Below are positions 38,748 to 44,785 of a DNA stretch of 44,785 nucleotides, one piece after another. Position numbers and translations under genes: made by a program. Under the pieces are notes generated by a model that searched no databases, was not told the origin of the DNA, and saw only the letters and a list, made by a program, of their open reading frames with translations. The DNA is from DATLWR01 sp035576205. Its GTDB lineage: Bacteria; Pseudomonadota; Zetaproteobacteria; Mariprofundales; Mariprofundaceae. The stretch spans positions 1-44,785 of the forward strand of contig DATLWR010000124.1 of the NCBI GenBank assembly GCA_035576205.1, in the 5' to 3' direction. The number at the start of each line of letters is the position of its first letter. Within the stretch, counting starts at the first letter, position 1.

Positions 38748-39698
38748 TTACCCATCGCCGCGCTGCCGGATCCGCTCTTCCAGCGAACGGACGAACTCCT
38801 TGCCGCTGTCAATACCGCGTTTCTTCAGCAGCTGGTTACGGGTGGCGACCTCGATCAGCACGGCCAGCGAACGGCCGGAGCGGATCGGTACCCGCACCCG
38901 TGGCATCGGTACTCCCTGGATATTGATCGTCGCCTCTTCGTCGACCACCCGGTCGCCATCCGACAGCTCTTCGTAGGGCACCAGCTCGACGACCAGGCTC
39001 AGGCGCTTGGCATCGGTGATGGCGGCGGCACCGTAGAGATCGCGGATATTGAGGATTCCCAGGCCGCGGATCTCCATGTGGAAACGCAATGCCTCCGGGC
39101 TGCGGCCGACGATCACGTCGGGGCCCTGCTTGACGAATTCGACCATGTCGTCGGCGATCAGCCGGTGGCCGCGCGAGATCAGTTCCAGCCCGATCTCGCT
39201 CTTGCCGCTGCCACTGGCTCCGGTGAGCAGCACGCCGAGACCGAAGATGTCGAGATAGACGCCGTGCTGGTACCCCACTGGCGCCAGCCGGCGGGAGAGA
39301 AACAGCATCATCTGGGTAATGAAGGTGTAGGACTCGAGTTCCGTCGAGATCAGCGGCGTGCCGGTCCGCTCGGCCGCCTCGATCAAGAGCGGCGGCGGCT
39401 GCAGGCCGCGCGTGACGACCACGCCGGCGAGACGCTGGTCGAAGAGGGCATCGACGACCCGCTTCTGCTCAACCTCCGGCCGGGTCGCCAGATAATGCAG
39501 TTCGGTGCGGCCGATGACCTGCAGGCGACAGTCGTCGAGGTATTCGATGAAGCCGGCGAAGGCCAGCGAAGGCTTCTGCATGCGGGGATGCTCGATGACA
39601 CGGTCGATGCCCGCCTTGCCTGCCAGCAGCCGCATACCCATGGCGCTGCTCTTGACGTCGAGCAGCTCCCCGATGGAGATACGCGGCTTGCCGCTCAT
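38748..39698 (-). CDS. hprK: HPr kinase/phosphorylase
   Basis: Phosphorylates HPr on Ser46 with ATP or pyrophosphate and reverses the reaction. The 316-residue protein has an N-terminal regulatory domain, the Walker A GASGSGKS at 160-167, His145 upstream, and the family signature EIRGLGILNI near residue 208. It is in an operon with its substrate HPr. It overlaps ptsN by four bases and precedes rapZ by six. Confidence 0.96.
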   Translation of the reverse strand: MSGKPRISIGELLDVKSSAMGMRLLAGKAGIDRVIEHPRMQKPSLAFAGFIEYLDDCRLQVIGRTELHYLATRPEVEQKRVVDALFDQRLAGVVVTRGLQPPPLLIEAAERTGTPLISTELESYTFITQMMLFLSRRLAPVGYQHGVYLDIFGLGVLLTGASGSGKSEIGLELISRGHRLIADDMVEFVKQGPDVIVGRSPEALRFHMEIRGLGILNIRDLYGAAAITDAKRLSLVVELVPYEELSDGDRVVDEEATINIQGVPMPRVRVPIRSGRSLAVLIEVATRNQLLKKRGIDSGKEFVRSLEERIRQRGDG

Positions 39699-40135
39699 CC
39701 CGACTGCGTCAGGTCCGGGAACAGCTGGAGGATGTCGTCGATGGATTCGGCATTCATGACCGCCTGCCGCAGATGTTCCTGCTGAAAGATACGGGCCAGA
39801 TAGGCCAGAAGCTCCAGATGCTGCCGGCTGGCATCCTCCGGCACCAGCAACATGATAATGATATGGACCGGCTGGCCGTCAATGGCATCGAAATCGACGC
39901 CGGCACTGTGCCGGGCGATGGCCACCACCGGTTGCGAAAGTTCCGGCAGGCGGCCATGGGGAATCGCCACCCCATGGCCGATACCGGTACTGCCGAGCTG
40001 CTCCCGCGCCATCACCACCTCCATAACCTGATCGAGGTCCATGGAGGAGAGGGTCTTGGCAAGCTCGGTGATCAACGCCCGCTTGCTGCGAGCCGTCGAA
40101 GCGAGCAGGACGTGCTCGGGCGTCAGTAGGGACAT
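39695..40135 (-). CDS. ptsN: Nitrogen-regulatory EIIA (PtsN)
   Basis: A 146-residue EIIA of the fructose/nitrogen class with phospho-acceptor His60 in GVAIPHGR and the conserved DGQPVHIIIMLLVPED. In other proteobacteria it controls potassium uptake and other functions by protein contact instead of sugar transport. It is downstream of hpf (34-base gap) and overlaps hprK by four bases. Confidence 0.95.
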   Translation of the reverse strand: MSLLTPEHVLLASTARSKRALITELAKTLSSMDLDQVMEVVMAREQLGSTGIGHGVAIPHGRLPELSQPVVAIARHSAGVDFDAIDGQPVHIIIMLLVPEDASRQHLELLAYLARIFQQEHLRQAVMNAESIDDILQLFPDLTQSG

Positions 40136-40169
40136 CAGATAAAGCCGCTCGTGCAGCCGCGTATTCGTA

Positions 40170-40736
40170 TCAGGCCGCTTCGGCCTCGATACAGCTCACC
40201 GAACCGTCGGCCCGGCGATACAGCACGTTCAGGCGCTCGGTGTCCTGGTTGGTGAACACCATTTCATGACGGCCGGAGAGCTCCAGCTGCATCATCGCCT
40301 CGTCAACGCTCATCGGCTTGGCGTGAATCTCCTGCTCGTGGAGCACTTCCGGCTCGTGATCGTGCGGCAGCTCCTCGTGTTCGCCGACATAGGCGAGCAC
40401 ACGCTGCGACACCTTGATCTCGCGACCCTTGCGCTGGGCGTGATCGGTGGTGTGCTTCTGCAGCTTGGCACGGTAGCGCTTCAGCTGCCGGTTCAGCTTG
40501 TCGATGGCGCCATCGATCGAGGCATACATGTCATCGGTCTCGTGGCTGCCATGAATATTCATGCCGCTGGCCTGAATGATCACTTCGCACTGCTGGCGAT
40601 TCTTCTCGACCGACAGCACGACATGGACATCAACCACATGGTCGAACGAATGCTTCAGATGCTGAAGCTTGTCGTGGACATACGACTTCAGCGGCTCGGT
40701 CAATTCGACATGACGACCTGTGATGGATACTTGCAT
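40170..40736 (-). CDS. hpf: Long-form ribosome hibernation promoting factor
   Basis: Binds the 30S subunit and drives 70S dimerisation in resting cells. The 188-residue protein has the N-terminal S30AE domain (MQVSITGRHVELTEPLKSYV to about residue 95) and a C-terminal dimerisation domain of about 50 residues ending RADGSVSCIEAEAA. The long form is unlike the short Hpf of enterobacteria, which lacks that domain. A histidine/glutamate-rich linker joins the domains. It starts two bases after the rpoN stop. Confidence 0.96.
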   Translation of the reverse strand: MQVSITGRHVELTEPLKSYVHDKLQHLKHSFDHVVDVHVVLSVEKNRQQCEVIIQASGMNIHGSHETDDMYASIDGAIDKLNRQLKRYRAKLQKHTTDHAQRKGREIKVSQRVLAYVGEHEELPHDHEPEVLHEQEIHAKPMSVDEAMMQLELSGRHEMVFTNQDTERLNVLYRRADGSVSCIEAEAA

Positions 40737-40738
40737 AG

Positions 40739-42136
40739 TTACCTCCGCTCCTGCATTTGACGGGCCGGTGCGGCTCGTCTCCGTTGGCTGCTTGGCAGCA
40801 GCCCCAATTGTTCCCTGTATTTGGCGACGGTGCGTCGCGCAATTTCAATCCCCTCGGCCTGCAGCCGCTCCGAGATCGCCTGATCGGAGATGGGCCGCCC
40901 GGCAGGCTCGGAGTCGATCAGCGCCTTCACGCGTTGCTGCACACGGTAGACGGAAATAGTGCCACCGCCGCGGGTCGGCAGTCCAGCCGAAAAGAAGCGT
41001 TTGAGCTCGATAATGCCGACCGGGGTGTCGGCATACTTGCCGTTGGTGACCCGGGAGATGGTCGATTCGTGCAGGCCGACCTCGTCGGCCACATCCTGCA
41101 GCGTCAACGGTTTCAGACCGAGAATGCCGTAGTCGAGAAAAGCACGCTGCCGCCGGGCGAGACAGATGGCCACCTTCATCAGCGTCTCGCTGCGCTGCTC
41201 CAGCGCATGCATCAGCCACTTCGCCTCTTTCATCGCCTTGTCCATGAATTCGCGATCCGGGCCCTTCCACTCGTGGTTCTGCCAGCGCTCGTTGAGGCGG
41301 ATGCCGCGCCAGCCGGCGGACGGGATATCAATCTCGATGTCGCCCGAGTTGTTGCGCCGGAACACGATCTCTGGCCGGATATAGATATTGGTCTCGCCGC
41401 GCAGGCCGTGTCCCGGGAACGGGTCCAGGCGCCGCATGCGGGCGCGGGCCAGCCCCAGCTCCGTAGTCGAGCAGTCCGCCAGCCCGGCCAATACCTCGTC
41501 GGATTCGAACAGGCGGTCCGGAAAATGCAGCAGCAGCCGGCGCACCAGAAGGTCGGTCTCGTTGTCCAGATCGAGCTGCAGCATCAGGCATTCGGTCAGG
41601 TCGCGGGCGCCGATACCGGCCGGTTCCAGCTGATGTACGATGCTCTCAAGCACATGTTCCACCGTACGGCCGTCCACGCCGAATGATGCGGCGAGCTCGG
41701 CGAGCTCGCCGCGCAGGTAACCGTCATCTTCCAGCGAATCGATAAGCGCATGGGCAAGGGCACGCTCGACATCCTGCATCGGCTGGCGATCGATCTGCTC
41801 ATGCAGCGATTCGTTGAGGCTCTGTTCTTCGTGCCACTGCTGCTCGCGGTCGGGCATGCCCTCGCGACTGGACACGGCATACATGTTCTCCCAGCGGTTG
41901 TCGCCCTGTTCGACCCATTCGTCGGCATCCGGCAGCTCCAGTGCGCGGTCCGGCAGCGGTTCGGCCACATCGGCCGGCGACTCCGCCTCCGCTTCGAGCA
42001 TCGGATTGGTGATCAGGCACTCTTCGAGGTAGCTCTCCAGCTCCATGGCGTTCATGGCCAGAACCTTGAGGCTCTGGGTCAGCTGCGGTGTCAGCGCCAG
42101 CCGCTGGCCGAGTTTGTGGGAGAGCTTGGTCTGCAT
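40739..42136 (-). CDS. rpoN: RNA polymerase sigma-54 factor RpoN
   Basis: Directs polymerase to -24/-12 promoters and needs an AAA+ activator. The 465-residue protein has the Gln-rich region I (ALTPQLTQSLKVLAMNAMEL), an acidic region II, the core-binding domain, and the RpoN box ARRTVAKYRE at 433-442, followed by a short basic tail. Upstream is a 143-base gap with a sigma-70-like promoter at 42246-42274. It heads the rpoN-hpf-ptsN-hprK-rapZ-EIIA-ptsH-ptsI operon. No lptB gene is upstream, unlike in many gammaproteobacteria. Confidence 0.97.
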   Translation of the reverse strand: MQTKLSHKLGQRLALTPQLTQSLKVLAMNAMELESYLEECLITNPMLEAEAESPADVAEPLPDRALELPDADEWVEQGDNRWENMYAVSSREGMPDREQQWHEEQSLNESLHEQIDRQPMQDVERALAHALIDSLEDDGYLRGELAELAASFGVDGRTVEHVLESIVHQLEPAGIGARDLTECLMLQLDLDNETDLLVRRLLLHFPDRLFESDEVLAGLADCSTTELGLARARMRRLDPFPGHGLRGETNIYIRPEIVFRRNNSGDIEIDIPSAGWRGIRLNERWQNHEWKGPDREFMDKAMKEAKWLMHALEQRSETLMKVAICLARRQRAFLDYGILGLKPLTLQDVADEVGLHESTISRVTNGKYADTPVGIIELKRFFSAGLPTRGGGTISVYRVQQRVKALIDSEPAGRPISDQAISERLQAEGIEIARRTVAKYREQLGLLPSSQRRRAAPARQMQERR

Positions 42137-42245
42137 CAGCAGCGCGGATCTATAACCGGGTAAAAATTAAGGAAAAACCGCCGCGGATCGACCCCGGCAA
42201 CATGACAATTTTCCTCACTCCACTGCATGCACATCTCTATTAAAG

Positions 42246-42274
42246 GTTATACAGAATTCCTATCCGCAATTCAA
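42246..42274 (-). promoter_or_regulatory. Sigma-70 promoter of the rpoN operon
   Basis: On the minus strand TTGAAT (42274 down to 42269) and TATAAC (42251 down to 42246) are exactly 17 bases apart, four and five matches to consensus. Initiation near 42239 gives a 103-base leader to rpoN. Confidence 0.6.
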
Positions 42275-42279
42275 GCAAA

Positions 42280-42612
42280 TCAGGCCCGGCCGGCTTCCTG
42301 CAACGGCTTCATCAGCGCCTCGAGCTCGCCGCTCTCCTGCATCTCGGTGACGATGTCGCAACCACCGATGAACTCGCCCTTGATGTAGAGCTGAGGAAGC
42401 GTCGGCCAGTCACTGTAGGTCTTGATGCCCTCGCGGATGGCCGGGTCGAGCAGCACGTTGACGGCTGCAAACGGCACCCCGTAGGAGGCGACGATGGCCG
42501 CCGTCCGCTGCGAGAAACCGCACTGCGGGAAATCGGGCGTGCCCTTCATGAACAGCACGATATCGTTCTCCTTGATTACCTTGTCGATCTGCTCGAGTAC
42601 CGGATCATTCAT
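42280..42612 (-). CDS. grxD: Monothiol glutaredoxin GrxD
   Basis: A 110-residue CGFS-type glutaredoxin that carries or senses [2Fe-2S] clusters, often in complex with BolA proteins. The active site CGFS is at 31-34, with the glutathione-binding TLPQLYIKGEFIGGCD motifs. The ATG at 42612 follows AGGAG by eight bases; the ATG at 42618 would be too close. A BolA-like gene lies 26 bases upstream on the same strand, a strong functional pair. Confidence 0.97.
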   Translation of the reverse strand: MNDPVLEQIDKVIKENDIVLFMKGTPDFPQCGFSQRTAAIVASYGVPFAAVNVLLDPAIREGIKTYSDWPTLPQLYIKGEFIGGCDIVTEMQESGELEALMKPLQEAGRA

Positions 42613-42638
42613 CTGCATTTCTCCTGTTGTGAACGGGT

Positions 42639-42872
42639 TCACGACGCCCTGGTTTTCAGCGCCAGCGCATGGACCGCGGCACGCATGTTCTCGCCAAGTG
42701 CGGCATAGACCATCTGATGCTGGGCAATGCGCGTCTTGCCGGCAAACGACGGCGACACCACTTCCATCTCGAAATGGTCGTCACCGGCGTAGAGGCGAAC
42801 CGACACCTCGGCATCGGGAATCGCCTTCAACACTAGCTCGCACAACTGTTCGGGCCGGACGGATTGATTCAT
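42639..42872 (-). CDS. BolA/IbaG-family protein
   Basis: A 77-residue class II KH-fold protein. It contains AEVSVRLYAGDDHFEMEVVSPSFAG and the downstream RIAQHQMVYAALGENM, the BolA/IbaG pattern with a conserved His. These proteins bind an iron-sulfur cluster together with CGFS glutaredoxins. The ATG at 42872 gives the family-typical start. It lies between the tRNA and grxD. Confidence 0.92.
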   Translation of the reverse strand: MNQSVRPEQLCELVLKAIPDAEVSVRLYAGDDHFEMEVVSPSFAGKTRIAQHQMVYAALGENMRAAVHALALKTRAS

Positions 42873-42934
42873 AGGACGCCTTTTACCCTGCATTCGGCCG
42901 CCGAGACAACCCCAGTCTCCGTGCGGCATCCATC

Positions 42935-43011
42935 TGGTGGGCCCACCAGGACTCGAACCTGGAACCAACCGGTTATGAGCCGGCAGCGCTAACCAATTGC
43001 GCCATGGGCCC
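42935..43011 (-). tRNA. tRNA with CAU anticodon (probably tRNA-Ile2, possibly Met)
   Basis: A 77-nucleotide cloverleaf with acceptor GGGCCCA/TGGGCCC, encoded CCA, D-arm GGCGCAATTGGTTAGCGCT, anticodon stem GCCGG/CCGGT around CTCATAA, and T-arm CCAGGTTCGAGTCCTGG. The CAU anticodon belongs to both elongator Met and the lysidine-modified Ile2. The GGGCCC acceptor favours Ile2; I cannot be sure. Confidence 0.9.
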
Positions 43012-43111
43012 TGCGAAGGGGCAGGCAGCATAAACAGCGACTGCGGGCATGGCAATGTCATGAATTGCAACTTATGGATTGCCCGGGCGCCAGCGCGTAA
43101 GATGCCCGCCC

Positions 43112-44539
43112 ATGCAAATCAAACACTTTTCCGAACTGGGCCTGCCTGCGCCGCTGCAACAGGCCATCGACGATCTCGGCTTCACCGAACTGACGGCGGT
43201 GCAGCAGGTCGCCCTGCCGATGACGCTGGCAGGCCGCGACGTTGCCGGCCAGGGCCGCACCGGCACCGGCAAGACCGCCACCTTCCTGATCACCACCATC
43301 AACCGGCTGCTCACGCAACCGGCGAAGGAAGGGCGCAAGCCCAACCAGCCTCGCGCGCTGGCCATCGCGCCGACCCGCGAACTGGTCATCCAGATCGCCG
43401 AGGATGCCAAGAAGCTTGCCAAGCATACCGATCTGAAACTGCACGTGGTCTACGGCGGTGTGGATTACGACAAGCAGCGCGCCGCCTTCGCCGACGGCGT
43501 CGATATCCTGATCGGCACGCCGGGACGGCTGATCGACTACTTCAAGCAGCACTGCTTTTCTTTGAACAAGACCGAAATGCTGGTGGTCGACGAGGCCGAC
43601 CGCATGTTCGATCTCGGCTTCATCAAGGATCTGCGTTACCTGATGCGCCGGCTGCCGCCCTATAACGAGCGCCAGGCGCTGCTCTTCTCCGCCACGTTGT
43701 CGCATCGCGTGCTGGAGCTCGCCTACGAGCACATGAACAATCCCGAGAAGCTGCGTGCCGAGGAGGGCGACATCACCGCCAAGGGGGTCGAGGAGTTCCT
43801 TTACCACACGGCAATGGACGAGAAGTTCCCGCTGCTCGTGCACCTGTTGCGCGAATCGAGTGTCGAGCGAGGCATGATCTTTATCAACGAGAAGCGTACC
43901 GGCGAAAGAATCGCGCGCGACCTGGCCCGCTACGGCTTCGCCGTCGGCATTCTCTCCGGCGACGTGCGCCAGAAGAGCCGCATGCGCATCCTCGACGATT
44001 TTTCCAAGGGCAAGCTGCATCTGCTGGTCGCCACCGATGTCGCCAGCCGCGGCCTGCATATCGACGGTGTCACGCATGTGTTCAACTACGACCTGCCGGA
44101 GGACGCCGAGAACTACGTCCACCGCATCGGCCGCACGGCCCGTGCCGGTGCCACCGGTGTCGCCAAGTCCTTCTGCTGCGAGCGCTTCTGTTTCGGCCTG
44201 CCGGACATCGAGACCTACATCGGCCACAGCATCCCGGTGCGCCACATCGAGTCGGAGTGGCTGAAAATCGGCAAGCCGACCAACCCGGAGACCACCGCCG
44301 AAGGACTGGGGGCCGACGAGCGCGCCGAGCCGGGCCGGCAGGAGAAAGGGGGGCGCCGGGGGAAACCGGGCGGCCGCGGCCATGGTGGAGAGCACCGCCA
44401 GGGTGGTGAAAAGGGCCAGCAAGCCAAGACTGGCGAGGGCGAAACAGCCGGCGACAAGCAGAAGCGCCGGCGCCGCCGGCGCCGCAAACCGGGAGGCGGC
44501 GACAAGCCCTCCGAATCCGCAGCACCACAGGAGTCCTGA
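43112..44539 (+). CDS. DEAD-box RNA helicase, RhlB/RhlE-like
   Basis: A 475-residue ATP-dependent RNA helicase with all family motifs: Q motif (FTELTAVQQVALPM), Walker A GRTGTGKT, PTREL, GTPGRL, VDEADRM, SAT, ATDVASRGLHI and HRIGRTAR. The end is a long basic, Gly- and Arg-rich tail (about residue 405 onwards, with a seven-arginine run), the RNA-binding extension of RhlB/RhlE-type proteins. Whether it joins the degradosome is unclear. It is divergent from the tRNA and precedes a methyltransferase gene with the start touching its stop. Confidence 0.93.
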   Translation: MQIKHFSELGLPAPLQQAIDDLGFTELTAVQQVALPMTLAGRDVAGQGRTGTGKTATFLITTINRLLTQPAKEGRKPNQPRALAIAPTRELVIQIAEDAKKLAKHTDLKLHVVYGGVDYDKQRAAFADGVDILIGTPGRLIDYFKQHCFSLNKTEMLVVDEADRMFDLGFIKDLRYLMRRLPPYNERQALLFSATLSHRVLELAYEHMNNPEKLRAEEGDITAKGVEEFLYHTAMDEKFPLLVHLLRESSVERGMIFINEKRTGERIARDLARYGFAVGILSGDVRQKSRMRILDDFSKGKLHLLVATDVASRGLHIDGVTHVFNYDLPEDAENYVHRIGRTARAGATGVAKSFCCERFCFGLPDIETYIGHSIPVRHIESEWLKIGKPTNPETTAEGLGADERAEPGRQEKGGRRGKPGGRGHGGEHRQGGEKGQQAKTGEGETAGDKQKRRRRRRRKPGGGDKPSESAAPQES

Positions 44540-44785
44540 TTGGCCGGTTCACTCATCCTGAAGCGCGGCGAGGAGCGGCGCCTCAAGGCCGGCCACCTGT
44601 GGATCTATGCCGACGAAGCGGAGAAGCTATCCGTCGATACACCCGGCGGGCTGGTGCACGTCAGCGACTCCAGAGGCCATGCACTGGGTACGGCCTACGC
44701 CAATCCGGCCAGCAAGATCATCGCGCGCATGCTCTCCAAGAAGAACTTCAGCGAGCTGAAGCCGGCCTGGTGGCAGGAGCGGCTC
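44540..44785 (+). CDS. Class I SAM-dependent rRNA methyltransferase, RlmI-like (5' part)
   Basis: The visible 82 codons start at TTG with GGAG six bases upstream, directly after the helicase stop. The sequence has LKRGEERRLKAGHLWIY and then VHVSDSRGHALGTAYANP, the N-terminal PUA-like domain of the RlmI group, which methylates C5 of a 23S cytidine. The gene is cut by the right edge, so the catalytic domain cannot be inspected. Confidence 0.85.
   Translation, partial: MAGSLILKRGEERRLKAGHLWIYADEAEKLSVDTPGGLVHVSDSRGHALGTAYANPASKIIARMLSKKNFSELKPAWWQERL

Noticed and set aside
1..44785. CRISPR array, prophage or integrative element
   Set aside because: No regularly spaced direct repeats, integrase, phage structural genes or att-like duplication next to either tRNA was found.

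Overview
The window is high-GC, densely packed chromosomal DNA of a Gram-negative proteobacterium. It encodes outer-membrane barrels, lipoproteins and c-type cytochromes with Sec signal peptides, a long-form hibernation factor, RpoN, and HPr kinase next to a truncated PTS. A beta-, gamma- or zetaproteobacterial relative fits best; the small soluble cytochromes and a porin-cytochrome-type heme domain hint at a respiratory or lithotrophic lifestyle, but this is inference. No phage, CRISPR array, recognisable transposase or rRNA operon is seen.

Layout. 1-2100: tail of an unknown gene, thiI-msrB, and a 265-bp non-coding element with 30-bp terminal inverted repeats. 2085-8645: accessory genes (a 54-residue protein, a large secreted protein plus lipoprotein, an O-methyltransferase, a DUF523 protein, a MipA-like barrel, a stand-alone heme domain, a PfkB kinase). 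8721-11560: an RRM RNA-binding protein, tpiA-secG-tRNA-Leu(GAG), and rsmA divergent. 11670-16917: an outer-membrane protein, comF-grxC, and the biotin operon bioF-bioH-bioC-bioD. 16939-20560: two tandem CheY-like receivers, a Nudix hydrolase, and an OmpR/histidine-kinase pair. 20603-24590: two exported beta-propeller proteins, ilvC, and a chalcone-isomerase-like protein. 24663-29908: an FMN-binding-like protein, smpB, three tandem monoheme cytochrome c genes each with its own terminator, and clpB behind a sigma-32-like promoter. 30007-35434: a PrsK/PrsR-like two-component system, dapA, a Dabb protein, and bioB behind a BirA-like operator. 35503-42136: rpoN-hpf-ptsN-hprK-rapZ-manX-like EIIA-ptsH-ptsI, read right to left. 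42280-44785: grxD, a BolA-like gene, a CAU-anticodon tRNA, an RhlB-like helicase, and the start of an RlmI-like rRNA methyltransferase.

How the genes work together. Biotin synthesis is split between bioFHCD and a separately promoted bioB; bioA and birA are not in the window. The PTS cluster has EI, HPr with both His15 and Ser46, two EIIA proteins, HPr kinase and RapZ but no sugar permease, so it looks like a regulatory phosphorelay co-transcribed with sigma-54. A sigma-54-type response regulator about 10 kb away carries GAFAGA instead of GAFTGA, and EI has an atypical active-site motif; both deserve a second look. The three cytochromes share a nearly identical core that suggests recent duplication or gene conversion.
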